Assembly: GCA_021018815.1 (NCBI GenBank)
Contig: JAITYX010000085.1
Location: 992,001-1,056,000, forward strand
Direction of reading: 5' to 3'
Length of the DNA: 64,000 bases
Source of the DNA: Talinum fruticosum
Lineage: Eukaryota > Streptophyta > Magnoliopsida > Caryophyllales > Talinaceae
The stretch's first letter is position 1. Each line of letters begins with the position of its first letter. This document shows positions 20,870 to 32,476 of this stretch, piece by piece. A model generated the notes under the pieces. It had not been told where the DNA came from. It did not search any database and saw nothing but the letters and a program-made list of their open reading frames with translations. The position numbers and the translations under genes are program-made.

Positions 20870-23650
20870 TGAATGCAAAAGGCTGAATTGTTCGAGTTTG
20901 ATCCAGAATCGAGCGAACTTTGCACTCTAGACGGAAGAAGCAAAGGCTAAAGATGGCTAGGAAGAAGCAAGAAGAAAACTCCAAGTAAAAGCCCAAGATG
21001 GCCGATGAAGAAAGAAGAACTTTTGGGCAATATGTGACACACTACTCCACCGACGGCCATCAATGTTCCAAATGTGGCGGAAAATGACTTTGAGCTGAAG
21101 AACTCCCTCATGAACTTGGTGAGAGTGTCTCCTTTCCATGGCCTCCCTAATAAAGATTCTAACCGACATATAATTATTTTTTGCCAAGCCTGTGATACTT
21201 TCAAGGCAAACGGGCCTTCACTAGATACAATTAAGTTGCGATTGTTTCTATTCTCACTTGAAGGGAAGGCATGGGAGTGGTTAGACTCTCTTTCGGTAAA
21301 TTCCATAAGCACTTTTGATCAACTTGCAAGTGCATCTTGGCAAAATACTTTGAAGGTTTGCTCGGGAGAGTCCGAGTCACCCTAGAGGGGGTGAATAGGG
21401 TGATGAAAAAAACTTTGCGAAAGCACACACCTTTTGACGAGAGAAGAGTCAAAGACAGATTCCGAGTCTAAGCAAGGGGTCAGAAAATATTGAACTCGGA
21501 ATGTAATGAATCGGAGTAAACACGTTCGGCAGGTCATGTCCGAGCCTAGAATGAACTCGGAAAAGAACACGGAGAATTTACGTGGAAACCCTCCCGGGGC
21601 AGAAAACCACGGCCCGTGTCAATCCAGACACGAAGTCAAATCCACTATTTTGAGTCCACAAAATACCGTGAACTTGACGGAACCCGAGTTGCTCCCTTAG
21701 ACAACTCTATACAAGTTTTCCTAGACTCGAAATTCCCTTATCCGATCTAGTACTTCCTAGCTGAGATAACCCTTACAGCTAGGGACAACTAAGCTGAGTT
21801 AACCCTTACGGCTTAGTCAAGGGACCTTACAAAGAATGTAAGAAGTGTTTGTAATTGAGTACAAGACCTTACAACTCGAAAGTAATGAATTACAGAGTGG
21901 GAGTTGTAAGTTGAAGATTGAAAGTAAATACAATAACTTTGTTCAAGTTGGAGTATTGACGGTATGTTCCATTATCTTCAAGTCTTGTGAAGTGGCTTCT
22001 ATTTATAGATAACCCGAGCAGAGTAGCCGTTATCTTCATCTGCTGATCGAGAGTCCTCTGTGACCGTTGATAAGGGCTTTCGAGTCACTCGGAAAGTATC
22101 CGTTGAAATATGGTCGTTGGACAACGGTTTAACTCTCTTGGAAGTCCCAAAACCATCGGTTGTGTCTTGAAAAATGAGGTGAAAACCACCGTTAGGTTTG
22201 GCGTTCAGATTTCCGGATATGGAAGCGGACAGACTTCGACACAATCTTACGGGACTAGAGCGAGTGTAGGTGAAAAGCTATATCTGCTTGGTGATTTGAT
22301 GTTACGAAGCCGGCTACTTTTGTAATTTGAAAAGATATCCTCGATTGAATAACCTACAAAAGTAAAACACCTTCGGTCCTCAAAGTATAAAATACTTTGG
22401 TCCAAGGTTAGACACGAGATAATAATATAATTATGATAATTAACAAATAGATTATCCGAGTCGGAAAAGAAATGGAACTTTACGAGTCTAATATCCATGA
22501 TACTCGGAATTCCATATGACTTAGTCCGAAGCACGAGAATCAAGTTCTAAAACAAATATCGAGTGGGAAACACTTGATGTAGACTAAGCATGAAATGAAC
22601 TACGAATGCTGACTTTGCAAACAATAGAGTAGATAATCACAAGTCGGATTACGAGTGAGAGTGGACTCGGAATAAAGAACAAGTTTTACGAGTCGCTAAC
22701 TGAAAAGCGATTAAATAGATAAGTGAAGGCCGAATCGCATAGAAAAGATACTATTTCACTCAAGTAAGTTTCTAAGGCACGAGAGAATGCCTTGGTATAA
22801 GAATGACATTGTTATACCTGATTCCTTTTGCATGACTCGAAATATATAGAGCGAGTGTCCGAGTCTTCATACTTCCCACCAAGCAAGTTGACAAGTTTGA
22901 GGATCCAAATCTCTACTTTTTCTCAAGAGTCGGATGAAACACTATATGATGCATAGGAAAGGTTTAAGGATCTCCTTCGCCAATACCCCCAACATGGATT
23001 TGAGCCATGGGTTCCCATTCAAGCTTTCTACAATGGGGTTGACGATTAATTGAGAGCCACCATTCTTGCAACGACCGGAGGTAACATCATGAGCAAATTT
23101 GTTGATAAGCTCCACACTTTGATCGAGCAAATGGAGCTAAATAATTTTCAATGGTCCAAGCCCCATTCCAAGAGAACTGCAGTAAGCTCGATGTTGATGC
23201 GGTTTCTATCCTTTCTGCTAAAATTGATGCTATTACTAAAAAAATGGACCGTCCGAATATGAATGTTGCTTCTTCCCTTCCATGTGTTTCATATAATTCT
23301 TATAAGCATGAGACTTTGTTTTGTCCTGTGGGTATGGCTAGTAGTGAACCGAACCCGAGGCCAAACTTTGACCCCTTCTCAAATTTTTGATAACTCAGGA
23401 TTGAGGTATCACCCTAATTCTTCCTACCGTAACAACAATCGCATGGGTCAACAACAAGTCCAAAGACCACTTGCCCTTGGATTCCAAAGACTTACCTCTC
23501 CTTTCCTCCCTAAGGTGGAAGATAATTGTGGAATGGAGGCAAATGTGAGCCTGCCATTGATGAGAATGAAGCTCAAAAGGTAGAATTGAAACCTCTCCTT
23601 TCCTCCCTAAGGTATGAATTTCTTGGCCTAAATTCCTCTTATCCTGTGAT
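20870..23650 (+). pseudogene. Athila gag, split by a solo LTR
   Basis: The first part (20886-21350) includes SLMNLVRVSPFHGLPNKDSN (about 21105-21165), a DTIKLRLFLFSLEGKAWEWL segment (21226-21285) and SISTFDQLAS; these are typical Athila/gypsy gag (retrotrans_gag) motifs. The reading frame continues after the solo LTR with FPPSKLTSL (about 22871-22898), ISTFSQESDETLYDA, then LRQYPQHGFEPWV and FVDKLHTLIEQMELNN (23098-23145). Later pieces with Asn/Pro-rich sequence reach about 23580. Stops at 22952 and 23049 and several shifts break it. Confidence 0.82.
21351..22869 (-). repeat. Solo LTR of the Sirevirus family
   Basis: It runs TGAAGGTTTG ... GAGTCTTCA on the + strand, the reverse orientation of the element. 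It is flanked by TACTT at 21346-21350 and 22870-22874, a perfect 5-bp duplication. There is no internal region. It matches the LTRs at 25014 and 34318 along its length but is visibly more diverged. A TATA element lies on the - strand near 22000-22008. It arose most simply by LTR-LTR recombination of a complete insert in Athila gag. Confidence 0.93.
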
Positions 23651-25008
23651 TATAAATGCAAACTTGAGTCTTCGAAATTGATTCATTGATGAGATTCCTG
23701 TATCGTACAGCTATTGGTTATACCATATATGACCTTAAAGGCATTCATCCTTCAGTTTGCATGCATAGGATTTTGATGGAAGATAATTATAAACCCACCA
23801 TTGAACATTAAAAATCTTTCTCCGATTTTATTGAGGATATTATGGAGGTCTTCATGAATGACTTTTCTGTTTATGGTACCACCTTTGATCACTGTTTGAA
23901 AAATCTTTCTAAGGTGTTGTCTAGATGTGAGGAAGTGAATTTGGTTTTAAATTGGGAAAAATGTCATTTTATGGTACAAGAGGATGTTATCCTAGGTCAT
24001 GTGGTTTCAAATAAAGGCATTGAATTTGACAAAGCTAAGGTAGAGGTGATTGAGAAATTACCTCCACCAACGTCTATTAAGGGTATGATAAGTTTTCTTG
24101 GACATGTCGGTTTCTACCGGCAGTTCATTAAAGATTTTTCAAAAATTAATATGCTTCTCACCCAACTACTTGTCAAAGACGTGCCTTTTGTATTTGGTGA
24201 TGTGTGCTTGAGTGCTTTCAACGAGGTTAAAAGAGGCTTTGAATACAGCTCCCATTATGCAAGCCCATGATTGGAGTATTCCATTTGAAGTGATGTGTGA
24301 TATAAATGACTTTGCATTAGGCGCTGTTTTGGGGCAAAGAAAATATGGCAAGCCCTATGCTATACACAATGCGAGTCGAACTCCGGATGAGGCTTAAGTC
24401 AATCGCGGAGAAGGAGTTCTTTGCGGTTGTGTTTACCTTGGAGAAGTTTCGTTCCTATTTGATTAACTCCAAGGTGATAGTTTTCAATAATCGAGCCGCC
24501 ATCTAGCATCTCATGAAGAAATCGGATATTAAGCCTCGCCTTATCCGATGGGTGCTACTTGCTCTAAGAATTTGATTTAGAGATCCCGGACAAACCTGGA
24601 TTACAAAACGTGGTGGCCGACTATCTTTCACGGTTGAAGGACTTGCCAAAGGAGATTATCCCCATTGATGATTCGTTTTGGATGAGCAATTCATGGTTGT
24701 TTTTACCACTTTTTCGCCATGGTATGTTGATTATGTGAACTACATTGTTTGTGGAGTGATGCCGCCGATTTGTCTTTCCAACAAAGGAAGTGGTTCTTAT
24801 TTAAGGTCAAAAGTTATGTGTGGGAAGAGCCTCTCCTTTACAAGTTGCGCCACAATGGAGTATATCGAAGATGCATTCTAGAAGATGAAATTCAAAGTGT
24901 GCTCCATCACTTGTCATTCCACTACTTGTGGTGGACATTTTGACCCCGACAAAACCGCCTCCAAAATCTTACAAGCCGACTTCTATTAGTGGACTCTCAC
25001 CAAAGATA
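23651..25008 (+). pseudogene. Athila RT, RNase H and N-terminal integrase (broken, RT core deleted)
   Basis: A LKGIHPSVCMHRILMEDNYK-like segment at about 23735-23800 is the usual start of Athila RT. It is followed after a stop at about 23810 by FSDFIEDIMEVFMNDFSVYG (23821-23880). Fingers and most of the palm between them are missing, and the catalytic F-M-D-D reads F-M-N-D. The RT thumb/connection continues in frame (VILGHVVSNKGIEFDKAKVE, GFYRQFIKDFSKI) to 24270. RNase H follows with FEVMCDINDFALGAVLGQR (24290-24345). Integrase N-terminal sequence (YKLRHNGVYRRC, HYLWW) runs to the Sirevirus insertion at 25009. Confidence 0.85.
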
Positions 25009-25013
25009 CAAGG
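25009..25013. other. Target-site duplication of Sirevirus copy 2 (left)
   Basis: CAAGG; the same five bases occur at 35898-35902 directly after the other LTR. A 5-bp duplication is normal for copia integrase. Confidence 0.93.
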
Positions 25014-26591
25014 TGAAGGTTTGCTCGGGAGAGTCCGAGTCACCCTAGAGGGGGTGAATAGGGTGATGGAAGTTTTTCGTTGACAATCAAACTCTTTTGC
25101 CCAAGAAGAAACGCAAATGGATTCCGAGTCAAAAGCGAGGTCGAAAAGGTTGAACTCGAATTGCGGAACGCAGTAATGAAGCGAAGCTTTGAGACTCGTC
25201 CGAGTCTAGAATGAACTCAAAAAGCAAAGAGACAAGAAATACGTGGAAACCCTCATGGGACAGAAAACTACGGACCGTGCTAGTCCGAGCACGAAGTCAA
25301 ATCCACTATTTTGAGTCCACAAAATACCGTAGACTCATTGAAACCGAGTTGCTCCCTTAGGCAACTCTATACAAGTTTTCCTAGACTCGGAAATTCCCTT
25401 ATCCGATCTAGTAGTTCCAAGCCGAGATAACAGCTAGGGACAACTAAGCTAAGTTAACCTTTACAGACTTAGTTAAGGGACCTTACTCGAAAGTAAGAAA
25501 GTGTTTGTAACTAAGTACAAGACCTTACAACTTAGAAAGTAATGAATTATAGAGTTGGAGTTGTAAGTAGAAGATTGAGAGTAAATACAATGACTTTGCT
25601 CAAGTACGTGTATTAACAAATAGGTTCGGCAATCTTCTAGTCTTGAAAGTCGGCTTCTATTTATAGATGACCAGACGAGTAGCCGTTATCTCTTTCTTCG
25701 ACTGAGAGACCTTTGTGACCGTTGATAATGGCTTTACGAGTCACTCGGAAAGTATCCGTTGTAATATAAATGTTGGACAACGGTATAACTCTCTTGGAAA
25801 TCCCAAAACCACTTGGTGGTGTCTTGAAGGATAAGGTGGAAACCACCGTTAAACTTGGCGTTTCGGTTTTCCAGATTTGGAAATAGACAGCCACGACACG
25901 AGCTTCTAGGACTCGGGACGAGAGAAGGTGAAAAGCCATGTCTGCTTGGTGATTTGGCGTTTTGAAGCCGGTTACTTTTGTATTTCGAAAAGTATATCCT
26001 CGTTTGAATAACCTACAAAAGTAAGTCGAATTTTGGTTCTCAAAGTATAAAATACTTTGGTCCACGATTAGACATAGATAATAAAATAATTAAGATAATT
26101 AAGTTGGTAAATATCTAGGTCGGAAAAGAAATGGAATTTTACGAGTCTAATATCTATGAAGCTCAAAATTCCATCGACTTAGTCTAAGCGAAGAATCAAG
26201 TCACATAAAGAATATCGAGTGAAATAACTTGATATAGACTAAGCTTGAATCAAGCTAGGAGTGCTGATTATAACAGAATAAGATTTATATTATGAAGTCG
26301 GACTCGAGTGCGATTATGCGAAATACTAGTCAATTCATGCGATATATCTAAGTGATGAGGGACTCGGAACTGAATGAGATAAGCAAAGCTTGTTTTGTGA
26401 GTCACACCGAGACAAGCAAGAATACATGAAGTAAATGCTTGTATCACTTAGAGTAAATATACTATATCACTCGAAAAAGTTTCTAAGGTGCGAGAGAATG
26501 CCTTGGAATCAAAACTCTATAAGTAGGAAAGTCTTATACCTGATTCCTTCAATACAACTCAGAAATGTGTCGAACGTTGTCCGTGTCTTCA
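25014..26591 (-). repeat. 3' LTR of Sirevirus copy 2
   Basis: It is 1578 bp and begins TGAAGGTTTG and ends GTGTCTTCA on the + strand. A TATA element on the - strand lies at about 25659-25667 (CTATTTATAG on the + strand). It is adjacent to the purine tract at 26593-26605. Confidence 0.93.
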
Positions 26592-26592
26592 A

Positions 26593-26605
26593 TCTCCCCT
26601 TTTTG
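26593..26605 (-). other. Polypurine tract of Sirevirus copy 2
   Basis: On the - strand it reads CAAAAAGGGGAGA and directly precedes the 3' LTR. It is the likely plus-strand primer. Copy 1 has CAAAAAGCGGAGA at the same place. Confidence 0.85.
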
Positions 26606-26995
26606 ATGAAAGGCATTCCATACTCAGGCAGAAACTTTGTTAGTGAAAAAGATCTGATTTTGGATACTTGCGCATGTAGTCGGATGAGTAAAGCAAGCTT
26701 AATGTATCGGAGCAAAAAGAAAAAAAAAAACAAACATGCTTAACAATGATGTTAACTCAAAAATGGTTGTCTGTAAACTCGGATAGAATAGAAGATAAAG
26801 CATTAATTCATTGAAATTAAAGAGAGTACAGAGATTGAAAGGGAAAGCTCCCCTAAACAAGACAACAAGTTTTTGTGATTCTATTTCTCCCCCTTGCCTT
26901 TCAACGAAAAACAACAAAGAAAGTGGGAAGAAAAGAACGATTAGTACAAGCTTGATGTCCGGACAAAAGAAAGAAGTAAAAATAATAATAATCTC
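26606..26995 (-). other. Untranslated 3' region of copy 2 with further conserved purine tracts
   Basis: There is no supported ORF. On the - strand GAAAGGCAAGGGGGAGAA lies within 26885-26903, the same as in copy 1, and TTTAGGGGAG lies at about 26850-26860. These lie about 260-310 bases before the LTR. Confidence 0.7.
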
Positions 26996-28669
26996 TCATA
27001 AAGAAGAAGAATCTGCGGATCGAGGAATTGTGACTCGGTGCATGGCGCCTACGAGGGAGAGGGGGATGCCCGAGTGGAAGCGGAGGGATTGGAGGTACGC
27101 CGGCGCTGGTAGGATCTTGATGATGTGCTTGAGCGCGGCGGAGGGAGAACCGGGATGGTCGTCAAGGGCTCGGCTCCGAGTGGCTGACCTAGAACGAGTA
27201 GATCTAGGGGTTCCGCCTGTGGACCTCGATAGGCTGAAGAGTTCCGCTCGGTCGACTCTGCTGGTGCGGTGAGGTCTTCGACCCACTCGGACTGCTATCC
27301 GAGCTGAGTACTTGCTATTTGAGCTTGAGGAGCGATCGACCCTCGCGGTTCTCGCTGCTTCTTACGTGTATTCTACCCTTGCCCGGATAGAGCTGCCTCG
27401 TCGCGCAGGCTCCTCGAGTCTCGCTGCTTCGTTGTCTGCAACTTCTTCTTCTTCATCCCCATTGTCTCGAGGAGGTTAGACCTGGGCTTAAAGACACTTC
27501 GAGATGCGTCCGAGTCACCACGGTCCTGAGCCGCCTTAGACCTTCTCTCTCCGAGGAGCTCGACCGGCTCCTTCTGCTCCTTCACCAACTCTCTCATCTC
27601 AAGAACCATTGTTTGCTTGCTCTCGGATTTGGGATTGGGCGGTGTTTTGGTCGATGAACAAAGACCGATATATAGTCTTGAATGAACAGAGCGAGGTCCC
27701 TGAATTCGAGAGGACACAGAGCTGATTTTGTCCAAGAAAACGGGGACAAAATAGTAGAGAGAGATTTTGAGGCACCGAGGTGAAAGCACCAACAGATGGG
27801 GCGAGGGAGAGAGAGGGGTTTATTTACGAGTCCGAGGCGGAGAAGGAGGCCTCGGCTCGAGTTGTGCACCCGGACACCGGGTTGGGTTTCCTAGTATCCG
27901 TACCCACAGAGTTCCTTCTTGCCGACAACAACGGCGGCCTCGGACACGGCATCGGGGTCCGAGGGGAAAGGAACCTTGAATTGTTTGAAGACAAGGGTGA
28001 GAAGAGCACCGAAGGGAAGAGAGGTGTTCTTCTTGTTTTGGAGTTGAGCTGGCACAGCTGCCATTTGCTCAATTATGGAGGGGAAGAGGTCTACTTCGTA
28101 GCCCTCAAGAATGTCAAAAGGGATTTGAGGTGCTTGGAGTTGGGGTTCTCCTTGCTAGAATGCTGAGAGAAAAAGGTTATCATCGGCAGAAAGCACGAAG
28201 GCGTGCTTCGACTTCAACCGAGTCATCGAAAAATTTTTCCGTGACTTAGGAAACTCTTTAGCGTATTTTTCAAAGAAGTTGTCGGCGACTTCGAGTGAAA
28301 GGAATGGGGTTGCTTGTTCAGGAAAAAGAGGAGACCTTGAACAAGCGATGGAGGAGAGAAGTGTTTATTCGAACAGTAGTGTTTTAAACCCCGGAGGTTA
28401 GAACATTTTCGAGAGGAGGTAAGGTGAGTGTAGAACTCGAAACGAGTTCGGGATAGATGAACTCGCTGAAGCAAAGAAAGTTATATGCTCCGGTGGTTTG
28501 AATGTGAGCCAACCAAGAAAATTTGGTTGTAGGGAAGAACTTGTCGTCCAGCGCGAGATGCTTTGGGTGACAATGGGTTTAGAGGGGTTGAGCTTTCTAG
28601 ATTTTTGGTGCGAGGCTTTTTGGAGGAGGAAGAGACACGAAAGTCCGGATGATTACCTCTTTTAGGCAT
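26996..28669 (-). pseudogene. Extra env-like ORF of Sirevirus copy 2 (broken)
   Basis: It starts at 28669 with MPKRGNHPDF followed by KKPRTKNLES, a basic run like that in copy 1. The first frame stops at 28481. Downstream pieces in other frames include FFEKYAKEFPKSRKNFS-like sequence near 28220-28270, a VLEMRELVKEQKEPVELL segment (27600-27540) that parallels the coiled-coil region of copy 1, and an Arg/Ser-rich end to 26996. Function is unknown and no clear membrane segment is seen. Confidence 0.68.
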
Positions 28670-29060
28670 TTTGAGAAAGAAGAATAAAAACGAAACTTTT
28701 GATGAAGAGAAGAGGAGAGAGTAGGCAGCTGAGAGTAAAAGAAAAGGAGTAGAAGAAAGAGATTACAGCGATCGAACTTACTTGAGATGGCCTCTTTCAT
28801 CGCTTGAAGAAGTTCAAAGATCACTGTGTACGTAGAAATCTTCTGCGAAAAGTTTCGTTTGAGAGAGAGAGAAATGTAGAGTATCGAGACGAAGATGAAT
28901 AGGCGTTATTTAAATAATAAGAATCGTCCTTCACCGTGACGTTAATTGTAACTCCGTTTGGCTCCGCTCTTTCAAAAGTCACCTCGGACTAGTGTGCCGA
29001 TTCCCTTCTCAACGGTTAAGATTCTAGCGAGTTAGAGATCCACGGCTAGCGTTTGATCAC
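28670..29060 (-). promoter_or_regulatory. Spacer and promoter-like module before env-like ORF (copy 2)
   Basis: On the - strand a TTATTTAAATAA element (28906-28917) lies about 237 bases before the ATG at 28669, followed by a CT-rich leader. In copy 1 a TATAAATA box lies about 248 bases before the equivalent ATG, and flanking pieces such as CCGAGG[CT]GAC and CGATACT[CT]TAC are shared. The matching layout argues for a subgenomic promoter, but there is no expression evidence here. Confidence 0.42.
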
Positions 29061-29339
29061 AGCGCCCAAGAGAGAGAGAGAAGAAGATTTTGAAAATATA
29101 TTCTGAACTTCTCCACTAATCTAGAGATGTATTCAGAAAATTTGAAGTCCAATTTTTCTCGACGTCCGAGTATGACTCGGATTGGTTTCGAGTGACTCGA
29201 AACTAGAAATAATTAACAACTACTAGCCTAGTATCACGAGATCAAGCTGAGCTAATGGTTATTAAAAGTTTGAAAACACATAAAGCACATAATCATGCAA
29301 TGAGATTTTTACAAAGATGGCACATAATTATGCATTTAA

Positions 29340-29925
29340 CATACCAAGCTCATTCCGAATAAAACAAAACTTATCTTCACCAAGAGGCTTAGTAAAGATA
29401 TCAGCTAATTGAAGATTAGTAGGAATGAATTCAAGTTCAATATCACCTTTCTCATAATGGTCTCGTAAGAAATGATATATGACCTCGATATGCTTTGTCT
29501 TTGAGTGCTTGAACTAGATTCTTTGTGATGCTTATTGCACTCTGATTGTCACACTTGATTGGAACGGATTTGAAAGAAAGTCTAAGATCTCTCAAGTGTT
29601 GCTTTATCCATAGAATCCGAACACAACATGCTCTAGCTGCAATATACTCGGCTTCGGTAGTTGATAGAGCCACTGAGTTACTGCTTCTTTGAGTACCATG
29701 ATATTAGGGATTGACCCAGAAATTGGCAAGCTCCGAAGTGCTCTTTCGATCAACTTTGTATCCAGCGTAATCCGCGTCCGAGTATCCAGGTGAGAGTCGG
29801 TTATGAGTCTCTTGAGTACCGAGACCTAAGTTACGAGTTCCTGCAAGATATCCGAATATTCTCTTCACTCGCGGTGAGATGTGATTCTTTTGGATTAGCT
29901 TGAAATCTTGCACATAAACAAACAT
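29340..29925 (-). pseudogene. Sirevirus copy 2 RNase H (broken)
   Basis: The first catalytic Asp is in GYSDADYAGYKVDRKSTSE (about 29800-29740), then a frame change at about 29700, MALSTTEAEYIAA (29673-29635) with the Glu, and IKCDNQSAISITKN (about 29555-29515). A stop and shift after the KDKAY segment (about 29480) break the end, where the FTKPL motif is still visible near 29385. All three key acidic residues remain, but not in one frame. Confidence 0.86.
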
Positions 29926-30169
29926 CGAACATTATATCCGGTCGGTTGGAAGTAAGATACAGTAATGATCCAATTATACCTCGATAGAGTTTCGATCTAT
30001 TGCTTTACCTTTTTCATCCGAGTTAAGCTTTATATTGCTTTGCTCATGGGTGTAGATGCGTGCTTTGCATCTTGAAGTTTGTATTTCTTCAGCGGTTCCT
30101 TGGTATATTTTGATTGATGGACATAGATTCCATCTTTGTCTTGTTTGATTTGTAAACCAAGGAAGAAAT

Positions 30170-30810
30170 TGAGTTCTCCCATCATACTCATTTGAAATTC
30201 CGACTCATCAACTCGAAAATTCTCGGCACGAGATATTCATTAGTAGCTCAGAAGATAATATCATCAACGTAGATTTGAACAATAAGGAAATCTTTCCCCT
30301 TGGTTTTTATAAAGAGAGTCTTGTCGATCCGACGTCTTTTGAAATCATTTTGAACCAAGAAATTGCTCGAGTCTTTCATACCAAGCTCGAGGAGCTTGTT
30401 TAAGACCATAGAGAGCTTTTGGAGTTTGAAAACATGATCTGGAAATTCCGAGTTTTCAAAACCCGGAGGTCTGCTCGACATAGACTTCCTCTTCAATAAA
30501 ACCATTGAGAAATGCACACTTAACATCCATTTGATATAATTTAATATGCATGCTTGGATGCAAATGCCAACAATATTCTAATAGCTTCGATTCGGCAACG
30601 AGTGCAAAGGTTTCCCCACAATCAATTCCCTCTTCTTGATTGTAACCTTGAGCCACAAGTCTAGCCTTGTTTCGACTACCACACCACCCTCATCCAGTTT
30701 GTTCTTGAAAACCCATTTGGTTCCTATAGCTGGGTGGTCGGAAGGTCGGTTGGTCGAAGTCCGGACTTGGTTTCTTTTGAATTGATTGAGCTCCTCTTGC
30801 ATGGCCTCTA
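30170..30810 (-). pseudogene. Sirevirus copy 2 reverse transcriptase (broken)
   Basis: Fingers: [14 protein letters not shown] (30730-30690), then after a shift [18 protein letters not shown] (30656-30603). The palm carries [12 protein letters not shown] (about 30540-30505) and YVDDIIF at 30268-30248, the intact catalytic motif, in a third frame. At least three shifts break it. The thumb near 30190 parallels [12 protein letters not shown] in copy 1. Confidence 0.88.
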
Positions 30811-31159
30811 CCCATTCAGGTTCATTTAGGGCCTCTAGTGCATTTTGGGTTCAGTTAATGAGATGAATGCGGTGAATGCACATAGACTTTGAAGAGAGGA
30901 ACGAGTTCTTACCCCACTTGTTGATATCGAGATATTATGTTTTCTAGTGGATGACTAGAAGTAAACTTGAATGCTTTACCTGTTCTCCGATTCACAAGAT
31001 TTGTGGGCTGAACTACCCGATCTTTAGAAGCTTGTTCCGAGTGGTCTTCGTCATTAGCTCGTTCGTTCTGAGCGGACTCTTGAGTTGTCTCGTTACGAGT
31101 CACTTCGTTACGAGTGACTTCATTTTGAGCTGATTGAGTTTGAGTCTTTGTGGGCTCGG

Positions 31160-32065
31160 TTTCATCATCTTCTCTGCTGAGCTTCAATTCGAGTATGAAG
31201 ACTCGCTTGGTTTCTCTGTTCAAGCTCATCAAACACAACGTGGATGCTCTCTTCCACTTTGTTAGTTTTCTTATTGAAGATGCGATAAGCTTTCTTTGTG
31301 AGAAGAATAACCCGGAAAAATACCTTCATCGACCAGAGCATCAAACTTGGTCGAGTGATCCTTACCATTGTTGTGAACGAAACATTTACATCCAAATGGT
31401 GCGAAATAGGAAATATTTGGTTTCTTCCCTTTGTAGAGCTCATAAGGTGTTTTCTTCAATATGGGTCCGATGAGGCATCTATTCGATAGTATAGTTAGGC
31501 TGTGTTGACTGCCTCGGCCCAGAAATAGTAAGGCAAGTTGTGCTCAATCATCATAGTCCTTGCTATTTCTTCAAGGGTTCTGTTCTTTCTCTCCACTACT
31601 CCATTTTGTTGAGGAATTCTTGGTGCTAAGAAGTTGTGAGAGATGTCATTTTTGTCACAAAACTCCGAGAATTCTGAGTAGTCGAACTCCCTTCCATGGT
31701 CGGTTCGAATTCTCCGGATCTGAGTCCGAGACTCAACTTGGATTTTTCTACAGAGCTTGTTGAACTCCTTGAATGCTTCATTTTTGTGCTCCAAGGCTCT
31801 TAACAGGGATTTCACCACATAAATCCATATGCGATATCTCAAGCACTTTGGATGTAGAAGCTGTCTTGAGAGATTTGAATGAAGATCCGACTTGTTTCCC
31901 TCGGTGCATGCTTCACAAACTTGATCCTTCTCAAAAACACGAGTTAGGTAAACCCCTAACCAGACTATGAGATGCCAACTTTTTGATAGTATGCATGCTA
32001 ATATGGCCTAATCTACGATGCCATGTCCATGAGTCATCATGAAGAGATGCTTTTAAGCAAGCTAA
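31160..32065 (-). pseudogene. Sirevirus copy 2 integrase (broken, core deletion)
   Basis: The zinc domain lies at about 32035-31905 (HRRLGHISMHTIKKL, then CEAC). The core frame 31842-31495 has RTDHGREFDYSEF with the second Asp and NGVVERKNRTLEEIA with the Glu. Compared with copy 1, about 65 bases coding the VDDYSRFTW segment are missing near 31797, so the first catalytic Asp is gone and the frame changes. The C-terminal part KTPYELYKGKKPN (31453-31415) and later pieces run to 31160. Confidence 0.88.
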
Positions 32066-32169
32066 ATTCGACTCGGGTCGAGAAGAGGAATGATGTAGGT
32101 GTTACCTGATCTTTTACTGAAAGCTTGATTTCTTTCGTGGTAACATCAGAAATGTAGCAGTTGGTGCGA

Positions 32170-32425
32170 GTGAATCTTACCTCTTGACCTTTATCACATA
32201 GTTGAGAGATGCTTGAGCGGATTGTACTTTAATCCTTTGACCAGATAAAGCTGGACTGACCAGATTGCATCCTTTTCCAATCTTGCCTATCCCAACTATC
32301 TTTCCTTTACTATCATCTCCGAACGTGACCTTTCCTCCTTTATGTTTTTCCAACTCGGAAAAGAGTCCTGCATCTCCTAACATGTGGCGTGAACATCCAC
32401 TGTCAAGGTACCGGTGTCCTTTTGA
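32170..32425 (-). pseudogene. Sirevirus copy 2 aspartic protease
   Basis: The active-site motif DSGCSRHM is in frame at about 32403-32380, directly followed by LGDAGLFSELEKHKGGKV and GKIVGIGKIGKG (about 32325-32290). A frame break near 32260 follows; the SLNYV[IT]KVKR end is out of register with the usual LLSISQLCD motif. It keeps more of the domain in one frame than copy 1. Confidence 0.85.
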
Positions 32426-32476
32426 TCTCTTCGAGTGACCTGCAAAACAGAGAGAATCTAACCCTTCTCACTTCCT

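Noticed and set aside
27780..28166. 128-codon + strand frame
   Set aside because: It is antisense to the env-like ORF of the - strand Sirevirus copy and has no recognisable domain.
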